Assembly: GCA_002344205.1 (NCBI GenBank)
Contig: DDSZ01000031.1
Span: 872-64,871, forward strand
Source: Opitutaceae bacterium UBA2377
Lineage (GTDB): Bacteria; Verrucomicrobiota; Verrucomicrobiia; Opitutales; Opitutaceae
DNA: 64,000 bases
Direction of reading: 5' to 3'
Position numbers and translations under genes: made by a program
The notes under the pieces: generated by a model
What the model was told of the DNA's origin: nothing
The model's input: the letters and a program-made list of their open reading frames with translations, nothing else
Database searches by the model: none
Shown here: piece after piece, positions 1 through 8,184 of the stretch
Position numbering within the stretch: the first letter of the stretch is position 1
Layout of the letters: each line of letters begins with the position of its first letter

Positions 1-728
1 TGCGGGCCGCCGATGACGAAGCGGCCGGTGGGGTTGATGAGATACTCGGTCCGCTTGTTCAGCATGCGGGCCGGGATGACCTTCTTGACGACGTTTTCGA
101 TGAGGTATTTCTCGATCGTGCTGTGCGCGACGTCGGCCGTGTGCTGCGTGGAGATGACGACGTTCACGACCTCGACCGGGATGTCGTTCTCGTAACGGAT
201 GGAGACCTGCGACTTGGCGTCGGGGCGGAGCCACGGGGCCTTGCCGGACTTGCGGATCTTCGTGAGCTCGCGGCCGAGACGGTGCGCAAACATGATCGGG
301 GTCGGCATGAGTTCGGGCGTCTCGTTGCACGCGTAGCCGAACATGATGCCCTGGTCGCCGGCACCCTGCTCGGCGGTCTTCTTGCCCTTCGCCTTCTTGG
401 CGTCCACGCCCTGCGCGATGTCGGGCGACTGGCGCGTGAGGTAGTTGTTGATGAACACCTGGTCGGCGTGAAACACGTCGTCGTTGTTCACGTAGCCGAT
501 GTCGCGGATCGCGGCGCGCACGATGGCCTCGTAGTTGAGCTTGGCGCTGGTGGTGATCTCGCCGGCGAGGATGACCATGTTGGATTTCACCATGGTCTCG
601 CAGGCGACGCGGCTGTGCTTGTCCTGCGCGATGCAGGCGTCTAGCACGCTGTCGGAAATGAGGTCGGCAACTTTGTCTGGATGGCCTTCGCCGACGGACT
701 CGGAGGAAAATACAAATGAGTTTGGCAT
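1..728 (-). CDS. metK: S-adenosylmethionine synthetase, 3' end cut off by the window edge
   Basis: Makes S-adenosylmethionine from methionine and ATP in the cytoplasm. About 242 N-terminal residues are visible out of the roughly 390 usual for the family. The methionine/ATP site motif GHPDK lies at residues 15-19 and the conserved [12 protein letters not shown] at 122-133; the visible end reads [11 protein letters not shown], also conserved. The ATG at 726-728 is chosen because family similarity begins at once ([15 protein letters not shown]). A TTGCGC / 16 nt / CCTAAT promoter-like pair on the minus strand (767-740) ends 11 nt before the ATG. I did not recognise a SAM riboswitch in the short upstream gap. 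Identification is firm; only the C-terminal third is missing. Confidence 0.97.
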   Translation of the reverse strand, partial: MPNSFVFSSESVGEGHPDKVADLISDSVLDACIAQDKHSRVACETMVKSNMVILAGEITTSAKLNYEAIVRAAIRDIGYVNNDDVFHADQVFINNYLTRQSPDIAQGVDAKKAKGKKTAEQGAGDQGIMFGYACNETPELMPTPIMFAHRLGRELTKIRKSGKAPWLRPDAKSQVSIRYENDIPVEVVNVVISTQHTADVAHSTIEKYLIENVVKKVIPARMLNKRTEYLINPTGRFVIGGP

Positions 729-739
729 GGAGCCCGACA

Positions 740-767
740 ATTAGGCAGGTGGCCGGCTGTGGCGCAA
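740..767 (-). promoter_or_regulatory. Candidate metK promoter
   Basis: Read on the minus strand: TTGCGC (767-762), a 16-nt spacer, then CCTAAT (745-740), 11 nt from the metK ATG. Such weak matches occur by chance; it is listed because other starts in the window show similar geometry. Confidence 0.25.
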
Positions 768-798
768 GTGAATATCAACGCATATTAATCAAATGATG

Positions 799-804
799 TA
801 TAAT
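799..804 (+). promoter_or_regulatory. Candidate -10 box for the HPt gene
   Basis: A perfect TATAAT stands in an AT-rich patch (about 771-815) of otherwise GC-rich DNA, about 80 nt before the HPt start. I see no good -35 match at 16-18 nt, so this is only a candidate. Confidence 0.35.
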
Positions 805-883
805 TATGGACACCTAGATGATTGCTGTGCCGGACTTTGAAACTCGCCATCGGCAATTTTTCCTGCACACAGGGAGCATCATC

Positions 884-1246
884 ATGTCACTTCCCCCCGT
901 GATCGACCCTCAGGCCCTCGACAACCTCCGAGCCCTGAACCCCGGCGACAACGATGAGTTTTTGCGGGAACTCGCCGCCATCTTTTTGGAAGACACGCCG
1001 AAGCGCATCACCGAATTGGACGCCAGCTTGGCGGCGGGCGACTCCGGCATTTTCACGCGTGCCGCGCACAGCATCAAGGGCAGCGCCGCCAACCTCGGTG
1101 CGATGCGGCTGCGAGCTGCGGCGGACAAACTCGAACACTACTCCCGCAAGGAGGGGCTGACCGCCGTCGATGAGATGGTCGCCGCCATCAAGGCCGAGTT
1201 TACCCAAGCCGCCGCCGAATTAAAACGGCTCATCGGCAACGGCTGA
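884..1246 (+). CDS. Stand-alone HPt (histidine phosphotransfer) domain protein
   Basis: Cytoplasmic phosphorelay carrier that would pass phosphate between a hybrid histidine kinase and a response regulator. The 120-residue protein is a single HPt helical bundle: the phospho-accepting histidine is H62 in AHSIKGSAANLGA, with the usual K65 and G66. I start at the ATG at 884 because AGGGAG (871-876) lies 7 nt upstream, one of the few clear Shine-Dalgarno sites in the window; an in-frame start at 818 would add 22 residues unlike the family. No kinase or receiver gene is nearby, so its partners are unknown. Confidence 0.85.
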   Translation: MSLPPVIDPQALDNLRALNPGDNDEFLRELAAIFLEDTPKRITELDASLAAGDSGIFTRAAHSIKGSAANLGAMRLRAAADKLEHYSRKEGLTAVDEMVAAIKAEFTQAAAELKRLIGNG

Positions 1247-1255
1247 GCCGCGAAG

Positions 1256-2107
1256 CTACAGGAAGTAGCCGCGCTGCTTGTCCGACACCGCAAGCCCCGC
1301 GCGCTCCATGACCTTGAGGAGATCTTCCCAGATCAGGCGCTTCGAACGATTGGACTGGTTGCGTAAAATGTAGCTGGGGTGATAGGTGATCATGAGCGGT
1401 TTGCCGGCAAACTCGTGCCAGCGGCCGCGGACCTCGCCCAAAGCCTTGAACGCACCGATCCCCAGCAGACCCTGCGCCGCAGTCGCGCCCAGCGCCACCA
1501 ATACCTGCGGATTGATAATTTCGATCTGCCGCAGCAAATACGGCAGGCAATATTTCATCTCATCCGCGCTCGGCGGACGGTTGCCAAACTGCACGCCGCT
1601 GGCGTTCACCGGCATTTCCGGCCGCCAGTTCATGATGTTGCCGATGTAAACCTTGCTCCGGTCCAAGCCCATGCCGGCGATCATCTTGGTCAGCAACTGC
1701 CCGGCCGGCCCGACAAACGGCTCGCCCTGCACTTCTTCCTCCGCGCCCGGCGCCTCGCCCACAAACATGATGTCCGCCTCAAGCGTCCCCACTCCAAAGA
1801 CGACTTTTTTCCCGGGTCGCACATGCTCGCGGCAAACCGGATCGTTTAGCACGATGTCACGAAGCGCTGCCCAACGCACGGATTTGTCACCGGCGGGCAA
1901 TTCAATCGTCGGCGGAGCGGGCAGCGCCGATTCTGTGGCAACCGCTGCTGCAGTTGTGCCAGCCACTGCCGTCGCCTGCAGCCGCTCATGGGCAGCCCGC
2001 AGCCGGCGCAAGCCTTCGTCTGTCACCGGCATCGTGTCCACGCCGGCGGTTTTTAGCCGCCGCAGTTCATCGGCGATGGCGTTGAGTGCGTTGCGCATGA
2101 GGTTCAA
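1256..2107 (-). CDS. Uracil-DNA glycosylase superfamily protein, family-4-like with an incomplete Fe-S ligand set
   Basis: Predicted to excise uracil from DNA at the start of base-excision repair. The 283-residue protein has the superfamily active-site motif GEAPGAEEE (117-125), the following FVGPAGQLL (131-139) and the second motif HPSYILRN (243-250). About 75 N-terminal residues precede the domain, which is long for family 4. Family-4 enzymes normally bind a 4Fe-4S cluster with four cysteines. Only C92 and C187 exist here; D89 and W161 sit where the first and third ligands are expected by my manual alignment. The start codon overlaps the stop of ribE by 4 nt (ATGA), so the two are probably co-transcribed. 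Superfamily is sure; cluster loss is inference. Confidence 0.88.
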   Translation of the reverse strand: MNLMRNALNAIADELRRLKTAGVDTMPVTDEGLRRLRAAHERLQATAVAGTTAAAVATESALPAPPTIELPAGDKSVRWAALRDIVLNDPVCREHVRPGKKVVFGVGTLEADIMFVGEAPGAEEEVQGEPFVGPAGQLLTKMIAGMGLDRSKVYIGNIMNWRPEMPVNASGVQFGNRPPSADEMKYCLPYLLRQIEIINPQVLVALGATAAQGLLGIGAFKALGEVRGRWHEFAGKPLMITYHPSYILRNQSNRSKRLIWEDLLKVMERAGLAVSDKQRGYFL

Positions 2108-2700
2108 CTCCGGCCGGCGGCCAGCATTTTCTCCACATACTTGCCCAGCAGATCGAATTCGAGGTTAACCGGGTCCCCCGGCCGACGGTCCGCGAGGTTG
2201 GTCAACTGCAAGGTCGTCGGAATCAGCCAAACCGCGAAACTGTCGCCCGCCACCTCCGCCACGGTCAGCGATACGCCGTCGATCGCGATGCTGCCTTTGG
2301 ACACGAGATACCGACCCGTGCCTGCGGGAGCCGCCACTCTCAGGTAATGGTCTTTGCCGCGCGGCTCGAACAATTCCACCCGGCCGCAGCCATCGATGTG
2401 GCCGCTGACAAAATGACCTCCCACCCGGCCGTCGTAGCGCAGACTGCGCTCCAGGTTTACCGCCATGCCAGGCGCAAGCGCGGCCAAGTTCGTCAACCGC
2501 TTGGTCTCCTCCAGCACATCGAATTCGAGGCAACCGTCAGCCTCTCGCGTCAGCGTGAGGCAGCAACCGTTGACCGCCACACTGTCCCCGGGAAGCAGGC
2601 CCGGAATAATTTTTCCGGCCGCCACCCGCAGATTCCACGCGGAACCGCCCGCAGCAAATGCGGCCACCCGACCTTTCTCCTCTATGATACCGGTAAACAT
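2104..2700 (-). CDS. ribE: Riboflavin synthase alpha subunit
   Basis: Dismutates two 6,7-dimethyl-8-ribityllumazine molecules to riboflavin, the last step of the pathway. The 198 residues have the expected pair of lumazine-binding barrel repeats: the first begins with the signature MFTGIIEEKG and contains GHFVSGHIDG, the second starts around residue 98 with YLVSKGSIAIDGVSLT. Length is typical. It overlaps the uracil-DNA glycosylase gene by 4 nt; no other rib gene is in the window. The 103-nt gap upstream is too short for a normal FMN riboswitch and none is recognisable. Confidence 0.96.
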   Translation of the reverse strand: MFTGIIEEKGRVAAFAAGGSAWNLRVAAGKIIPGLLPGDSVAVNGCCLTLTREADGCLEFDVLEETKRLTNLAALAPGMAVNLERSLRYDGRVGGHFVSGHIDGCGRVELFEPRGKDHYLRVAAPAGTGRYLVSKGSIAIDGVSLTVAEVAGDSFAVWLIPTTLQLTNLADRRPGDPVNLEFDLLGKYVEKMLAAGRS

Positions 2701-2830
2701 GATATGCGGCGGCGATTACTACCGGCCGCAGACGAGCTATGACCAGCAAAACATTCGTCCCGCTCACCGGCTCATGCCGCAGGGGGATTGACCCGACCCG
2801 CGATTGGCCCACAGTGGCCGGTTTAACTCC

Positions 2831-5416
2831 ATGGCCACGTCCTGCAAAGAATACGATTTCAACCAGATAGAGCCCCATTGGCAGCAGGCTTGGGAACAGT
2901 CCCACGCTTTTAAAGCAGCCAACCTCGCCGACCGGCCGAAATATTATCTCTTGGACATGTTTCCCTACCCCTCGGGTGCCGGTCTGCACTTGGGACACTG
3001 CGAAAACTACGCAATCACCGACATCATGGCGCGCTACAAACGCGCCCGCGGCTTCAATGTCCTCTTCCCCATCGGCTGGGACGCGTTCGGACTCCCCACG
3101 GAAAATTACGCCGTCAAGACGGGCCGCCACCCGGCGGACGTCACCCGGGAGAACATCGACACCTTCCGCCGGCAATTGAAGTCCATCGGCGTCTCCTACG
3201 ATTTTTCCCGCGAGGTCAACACCACGGATCCCGCGTATTTCCGCTGGACCCAGTGGATCTGGCTCCAGCTTTTCCAACGCGGCCTCGCCTACGTGGAAGA
3301 AAAACCCGTCTGGTGGTGCCCGGCCCTCGGCACCGTGCTCGCGAACGAAGAGGTGATCGACGGTCTTTCCGAAGTGGGCAAACACCCCGTCGAGCGCCGG
3401 CCGATGCGGCAATGGGTGCTGCGTATCACCGCCTACGCCGACCGGCTCCTTGCCGATCTTGAGAAACTGGACTGGCCTGATTCCACGAAGCGGATGCAAG
3501 CCGCTTGGATTGGCCGCAGCGAGGGCAGCGAAGTGGAGTTCGACATCGTCGGGCTCCCGGGCGAACGGCTCAAGATCTTCACCACCCGGGTGGACACGAT
3601 CTACGGTGCCACCTACATGGTCGTGGCCCCGGAGCACCGGCTGGTATCCGCACTCACCACGCCCGCGCAGCGCGCCGCCGTCGAAGCCTACGTGAAGGCT
3701 GCTGCCAGCAAAAGCGATCTCGAGCGCACGGAACTGGCGAAGGACAAGAGCGGTGTTTTCACCGGCACTCACGCCATCAATCCGGCCACCGGCGCTCAGA
3801 TCCCCATCTGGATTGCCGACTATGTGTTGGCGAGCTACGGCACCGGCGCGATCATGGCGGTGCCGGCGCACGATGAACGCGATTTTGAATTTGCCGGAAA
3901 ATTCCAACTGCCCATTCCGCAGGTCATCGCCCCCGCCGACGGCACGCCGGTCACCCTTCCCTTCTGCGACAAGGGAGGCGATGTCCGCCTCATCGCCTCG
4001 GGTGACTGCACTGGATTGACACCGATTCAGGCCAAGGAGCGGCTGGATGCGCGTTTTGCCGCGGAAAATCGCGGCCGGGCAACGATCCAGTTCAAGCTCC
4101 GGGACTGGCTGTTTTCGCGGCAACGCTATTGGGGCGAGCCATTTCCCATCGTGTGGATCAGTGAGTCCGACTATCGCGCAGTTGCCGCCGCGCAGGCCGG
4201 CTCCCTCGTGCTTCCCGCGACTCCGGTCACCTGTCTGATCGACGGCGAGATCCGCTGCGCCCTGCCCCTGCCCAACTCCGCCCTGCCCCTGCAGCTCCCC
4301 GAGGTAAAGAGCTACCAACCCACCGGCACGGGTGAAAGCCCCCTCGCAGCCATCACCGAATGGCTCGAGATCTGGTATCAACCGGCCACCGGTGCATGCG
4401 TGCCAGTCAGTCAAGAATGTCCCGGCGCCGGCTGGATCCGCGGCCGGCGGGAAACCAACACCATGCCCCAGTGGGCCGGCTCCTGCTGGTATTATCTCCG
4501 CTACCTCGACCCGCAAAACGCCGACGCCCTCGCCTCGCCGGAGGCGCTGAAATATTGGGGCATGCCCGACCTCTACGTGGGCGGCGCCGAGCATGCCGTA
4601 TTGCACCTGCTCTACGCGCGTTTCTGGCACAAGGTGCTTTTCGACCTCGGCGTGGTGCCGACGGACGAACCGTTCACCAAGCTCTTTCACCAAGGCATCA
4701 TCCTGGGCGAGGACGGCGAGAAAATGTCCAAAAGCCGCGGCAATGTGGCCAACCCCGATGAAGTCATCCGCGCCTATGGTGCCGATACCTTGCGGCTCTA
4801 CCTGATGTTCCTCGGTCCGCTTGAGGCCATGAAGCCGTGGAATCCGAAAGGCATCGAGGGCGTGCATCGCTTCCTCCAAAAAGTGTGGCGCGAGTGCATC
4901 GGCGAGGATGGTTCACCCCACCCAAAGATTTCGGGCAAGGTCACGGACGCGCCCGAAGTGGACCGCCTCCTCCATGAAACCATCAAGAAAGTCGGCGAAG
5001 ACATCGAGACCCTGCACTACAACACCTCGATCTCCCAGATGATGATTTTCGTCAACGCGGTGCAAAAAGCGCCGGCTGTAAGCCGGCAGACCATGTTGGC
5101 GTTTCTGCAGGTTCTCGCGCCATTTGCCCCCCATATCGCCAATGAGTTGTGGTCGCGCCTTGGCGGGCAGCCGGATTTGAATACGGCGACTTGGCCGGTT
5201 TTCGACCCCGCTAAATTGGTCAGCACTGAGATCAAACTGGTCTTCCAAGTTAACGGCAAACACCGGGGCGACCAGCTCGTGCCAGTGGATATTACGCAAG
5301 ATGCTGCCCTTAAACTGGCTGGAGCACATGAGCGCGTCGCGCCCCACCTTCAGGGCAAAGCCATCAAGCGCATCATATTTGTGCCTAGAAAAATCCTGAA
5401 TATTGTAGTGGAATGA
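2831..5416 (+). CDS. leuS: Leucyl-tRNA synthetase
   Basis: Class I aminoacyl-tRNA synthetase that charges tRNA-Leu. The 861-residue form begins MATSCKEYDF. The HIGH-type motif HLGH is at 53-56 (after PYPSGAGL), the CP1 editing domain occupies roughly 225-420, KMSKS is at 631-635, and an anticodon-binding domain follows. The ATG at 2831 is preferred; an in-frame TTG at 2804 would add nine residues, with AGGGGG at 2781-2786 too far upstream to help. A perfect palindrome (5071-5087) interrupts the C-terminal coding region in frame. Transcribed alone, away from ribE. Confidence 0.97.
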   Translation: MATSCKEYDFNQIEPHWQQAWEQSHAFKAANLADRPKYYLLDMFPYPSGAGLHLGHCENYAITDIMARYKRARGFNVLFPIGWDAFGLPTENYAVKTGRHPADVTRENIDTFRRQLKSIGVSYDFSREVNTTDPAYFRWTQWIWLQLFQRGLAYVEEKPVWWCPALGTVLANEEVIDGLSEVGKHPVERRPMRQWVLRITAYADRLLADLEKLDWPDSTKRMQAAWIGRSEGSEVEFDIVGLPGERLKIFTTRVDTIYGATYMVVAPEHRLVSALTTPAQRAAVEAYVKAAASKSDLERTELAKDKSGVFTGTHAINPATGAQIPIWIADYVLASYGTGAIMAVPAHDERDFEFAGKFQLPIPQVIAPADGTPVTLPFCDKGGDVRLIASGDCTGLTPIQAKERLDARFAAENRGRATIQFKLRDWLFSRQRYWGEPFPIVWISESDYRAVAAAQAGSLVLPATPVTCLIDGEIRCALPLPNSALPLQLPEVKSYQPTGTGESPLAAITEWLEIWYQPATGACVPVSQECPGAGWIRGRRETNTMPQWAGSCWYYLRYLDPQNADALASPEALKYWGMPDLYVGGAEHAVLHLLYARFWHKVLFDLGVVPTDEPFTKLFHQGIILGEDGEKMSKSRGNVANPDEVIRAYGADTLRLYLMFLGPLEAMKPWNPKGIEGVHRFLQKVWRECIGEDGSPHPKISGKVTDAPEVDRLLHETIKKVGEDIETLHYNTSISQMMIFVNAVQKAPAVSRQTMLAFLQVLAPFAPHIANELWSRLGGQPDLNTATWPVFDPAKLVSTEIKLVFQVNGKHRGDQLVPVDITQDAALKLAGAHERVAPHLQGKAIKRIIFVPRKILNIVVE
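5071..5087. repeat. Perfect hairpin palindrome inside leuS
   Basis: GCCGGCT / GTA / AGCCGGC: a 7-bp perfect stem with a 3-nt loop, in frame within leuS, encoding part of a KAPAVSRQ stretch before the C-terminal domain. It resembles short REP-type palindromes normally found between genes. Chance occurrence in GC-rich DNA is possible. Confidence 0.5.
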
Positions 5417-5440
5417 TCAAAACTAATGAACTTGCATGAT

Positions 5441-5456
5441 TAGGGTTAAAACCCTA
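5441..5456. promoter_or_regulatory. Inverted repeat upstream of the polysaccharide-export operon
   Basis: TAGGGTT / AA / AACCCTA is a perfect 7-bp inverted repeat 25 nt after leuS and 42 nt before the FecR-domain gene, in a locally AT-rich gap. It has no T-tract, so an operator for a dimeric regulator is at least as likely as a terminator. No regulator is encoded nearby. Confidence 0.35.
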
Positions 5457-5498
5457 GGCAGTTACGTAGTTTCAGACACCCTCTTGCATTCATCTCCA

Positions 5499-6371
5499 AT
5501 GAAAACATTCCCATGCCAGCGTTTATGCCTTGGAGGTACAGTCAGCGCGCTGATTCTGGCCTTCTTGGCCGCCAGCCCATTGCAGGCCCAGAGCCGCAAG
5601 AAAAACCCTACCAGCAAAGTCTATGTGGCCGAAGTTAGCGGCACGGCTCAGATCGATACCGGCGAGACCATCGATGATCTGACCAGGCGTTCGGTTTACA
5701 ATGCCCAGGGCACGGTAATTGAAACCAAGGAAGATTCGACCAACGCGATGGTCTGGTCCAACGGCACCGGCATTTATTTCGCTCCCGACACCCGGTTGGA
5801 GGTAAAGCGATTCGTTCAGGAACCGTTCATTCCGAACCGCAACGACATGGAGGTCGAACCCTCCATCTCGCGCACGGAAACCTTCATGCCTCGCGGCGCT
5901 GTCGGGCTTTGCACCAGCAAACTCGTGGCCGGCAGCACGATGACATACAACACACCGCACGCCTCCGTGCGCCTGAAAGGCCGCAAAGCCGTCATCGAGG
6001 TCGCCAACGATGAGACCATTGTTTCCCTCCTTGAAGGCGACATCACCGTGCGAGCCGGTGAACGCGATCGCGGCGGACAGATTCTTGAACAGGGTCAGCA
6101 AGCCATCATCAAGCGGGACGGCACCATCACCATTCGGCCTATTCCCGACACCCAGATGAAATCCCTGGATGACATGGTGGCGATGGCGTGTATGGCCCGA
6201 AAGTCCGTATATTTTGACGCGAAGGATCAGGAAGATCCCACCGACGGCGACGTGACCGCTTTTGGCGACACGGGTGACACCGTGGATAACATCGAAGTCA
6301 TCGAGGTTATCCCGCCCAAATTGCCACCGGTGATTACCGTCAGCGCCGCCGCCATTCCCCAGCCAGAGTAG
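5499..6371 (+). CDS. Exported FecR-domain protein of the polysaccharide-export operon
   Basis: Predicted secreted protein of 290 residues with a signal peptide (about 1-29, ending SPLQAQS) followed by a FecR-type beta domain: a surface-value segment (FAPDTRLEVKRF), then TPHASVRLKGRKAVIEV and SLLEGDITVRAG. Stand-alone FecR domains of this kind are common in Gram-negative envelope operons; here there is no TonB receptor or sigma factor beside it. First gene of a run with 7-nt, 2-nt and 19-nt spacings to an outer-membrane barrel, an OPX protein and a Wzc-like kinase, so a periplasmic role in polysaccharide export or its sensing is inferred. The ATG at 5499 is chosen to expose the signal peptide; 5436 is an in-frame alternative. 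Confidence 0.8.
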   Translation: MKTFPCQRLCLGGTVSALILAFLAASPLQAQSRKKNPTSKVYVAEVSGTAQIDTGETIDDLTRRSVYNAQGTVIETKEDSTNAMVWSNGTGIYFAPDTRLEVKRFVQEPFIPNRNDMEVEPSISRTETFMPRGAVGLCTSKLVAGSTMTYNTPHASVRLKGRKAVIEVANDETIVSLLEGDITVRAGERDRGGQILEQGQQAIIKRDGTITIRPIPDTQMKSLDDMVAMACMARKSVYFDAKDQEDPTDGDVTAFGDTGDTVDNIEVIEVIPPKLPPVITVSAAAIPQPE

Positions 6372-6378
6372 CCCGCGG

Positions 6379-7515
6379 ATGGAAACACGCGCCTCGATAC
6401 ACCGTCTCATCGCCTTGCTCCTCGTCGCGCAGCTCCTGTGCCTGCCGGCACAGGCCTTGGTGAACATAAACGATGGCAAAAATCAGATCTTTGTCGTCGG
6501 CAGCGCCGGTATTGTGTGGGACTCCAATATTTTCGCCAGCAACGGCGGCCAGGGGGACTACATCTACTCCGCCAGCATTGGAGCGGAATATTTGCGCCGA
6601 GCCGGCCTGATCACTTTTAATGGCAGTGTCTTTCTCGATGCCTCGCAATTCGGCGAATACCGCTCGGAGAATTTTGAAAATCCCCGGTTCACCGCCGAGT
6701 TTTCCAAACAGTCCGGCCGCACCACCGGAGCCCTGAACCTCGGCGCAGCCCGCCAAAGCCGCGCCGACACCGCCGCCAATATTCGCAGCGAATCCTGGGT
6801 ATATGACGCCGGCATTAATCTCAAATACCCCGTGATCGAGCGTTACACCCTGACCGGAGGCCTCAGCTACAACCGTCTCGACTTTGTAAACAATGCCTTG
6901 CTGGTGGACCTGCGCACCTACTCGGCAAACCTTGACGTTTTCTACATTTATACCTCCGAGCGGGATCTGGTCGGCGGCTATCGCGTGCGCTGGGGCGAAT
7001 CCTCGGCCAGCACTACGTTTGTTGACCACGCGTTCACGGCCGGCGTTTCCGGCAAGATCTTGCCCAAAGTCAGCGGCAATGTCCGCGCCGGCTATCAGGT
7101 CCGTGTCCCCAGTGGCAGCAACGAAGACTCCTATCACGCTTTCACCGCCTCTATCGGTGCCACTTGGAACGCTACCCGTCGCACCAATGTGCGACTGCAA
7201 GGCAGCAAGGACTTCTCCACCACCTCAACCAACATCAATGTGGACGGCACGTCGTTCGATGTGGACGTGCAACATGCCGTAAACTCCAAATTCGCCCTCT
7301 ACGCCGGTGCCGGCTACGGAGTGAACCGCTTTATGGGTGCACCCGGCCAAGGCCGGCGAGACACCTTCTTCACCTGGAACGCCGGCGCCGGCTACACGCT
7401 GAACGAGCACTTCAAGGCCATGTTCACCTACTCCTACTATCGCAATTGGTCCAATGTGGCTTTTTCCGATTTTAGGCGTAACTCCGTCAATCTGTCCCTG
7501 TCATCCCGTTTCTGA
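6379..7515 (+). CDS. Outer-membrane beta-barrel protein of the polysaccharide-export operon
   Basis: A 378-residue protein with a signal peptide (1 to about 26, ending LCLPAQA) and then alternating hydrophobic/polar beta strands through to a terminal SVNLSLSSRF. The final phenylalanine is the classic BAM-recognition signature of integral outer-membrane barrels. Many strands end in aromatic girdle residues. The size of the mature part (about 350) would fit roughly 16-18 strands. It sits directly between the FecR gene and the OPX gene (2-nt gap). Because that OPX protein lacks an outer-membrane helix, this barrel is a good candidate for the actual polysaccharide pore; that role is inference. 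Confidence 0.82.
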   Translation: METRASIHRLIALLLVAQLLCLPAQALVNINDGKNQIFVVGSAGIVWDSNIFASNGGQGDYIYSASIGAEYLRRAGLITFNGSVFLDASQFGEYRSENFENPRFTAEFSKQSGRTTGALNLGAARQSRADTAANIRSESWVYDAGINLKYPVIERYTLTGGLSYNRLDFVNNALLVDLRTYSANLDVFYIYTSERDLVGGYRVRWGESSASTTFVDHAFTAGVSGKILPKVSGNVRAGYQVRVPSGSNEDSYHAFTASIGATWNATRRTNVRLQGSKDFSTTSTNINVDGTSFDVDVQHAVNSKFALYAGAGYGVNRFMGAPGQGRRDTFFTWNAGAGYTLNEHFKAMFTYSYYRNWSNVAFSDFRRNSVNLSLSSRF

Positions 7516-7517
7516 AA

Positions 7518-8165
7518 ATGCTGCCCCACGCATCAACCTACTCCTTAGTCCGTGTCTGCCGGAGCTTCGTTCGTGCGGCCCTGATGTTCGGCATTATTTT
7601 TCCTGCATTGGCCCCCGCACAACCGGCGAACCCGGCCAACGTCATCACCTATCGCATCGCGACCAACGACCGCATCCGCATCGGCGTCTTCCAAGAGCCC
7701 GATCTCGATATGATCGGCCGGGTGGATGCCAAGGGCACCATCAACCTTCACCTGCTCGGCTCCGTGCAATTGGTCGGCATGACCATCCCCGAAGCCGAGC
7801 GCGCCGTCGAAGCCGCCTATCGGGACGGTCGCTTTCTTCGCGCCCCGCAGGTCACCATCACGGTGGAAGAATACGCCCCGCGTGAGGTGACCATCCAAGG
7901 TCAGGTCAAGGACCCTCGCCGCTACCTGCTGCCGATCGAACAGGCCATGAGCGTGCTCGAACTCGTCACCCGCGCGGGTGGCTTTACCGACACCGCTCGT
8001 GGCACCGCCGTCACCATCACCCGTATCAACGCTGACGGCACCCGTCAGGTCTTTACGGTTGATGTCGAAAGCATGATCCGCGGCCGCACGCGCGCCCGCA
8101 CTGATGACAGCGCCTTTATGCTGCTACCCGGCGACATCGTCTTTGTCCCCGAGCGCCTTTTCTAA
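7518..8165 (+). CDS. Polysaccharide export protein (OPX, Wza-like), short form
   Basis: Periplasmic ring component of a polysaccharide exporter. After a signal peptide (about 1-35) the 215-residue protein has the Poly_export domain (YRIATNDRIRIGVFQEPDLD at about 45-64, then the strand-turn segment with GTINLHLLGSVQL), followed by one SLBB domain (VTIQGQVKDPRRYLLP). Typical Wza is about 380 residues with further SLBB domains and a C-terminal amphipathic helix that makes the outer-membrane pore; those are absent. It follows the beta-barrel gene by 2 nt and precedes the Wzc-like kinase, the usual OPX-PCP order. Confidence 0.9.
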   Translation: MLPHASTYSLVRVCRSFVRAALMFGIIFPALAPAQPANPANVITYRIATNDRIRIGVFQEPDLDMIGRVDAKGTINLHLLGSVQLVGMTIPEAERAVEAAYRDGRFLRAPQVTITVEEYAPREVTIQGQVKDPRRYLLPIEQAMSVLELVTRAGGFTDTARGTAVTITRINADGTRQVFTVDVESMIRGRTRARTDDSAFMLLPGDIVFVPERLF

Positions 8166-8184
8166 GAAATTTACCCCGCACACC

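Noticed and set aside
729..883. A SAM riboswitch ahead of metK
   Set aside because: The gap is short and I could not find a recognisable SAM aptamer core on the minus strand.
2537..4879. A 780-residue open frame antisense to leuS
   Set aside because: It runs through leuS on the other strand, shows no known domain and has the Gly/Arg/Asp/Val-rich composition of antisense translation of GC-rich genes.
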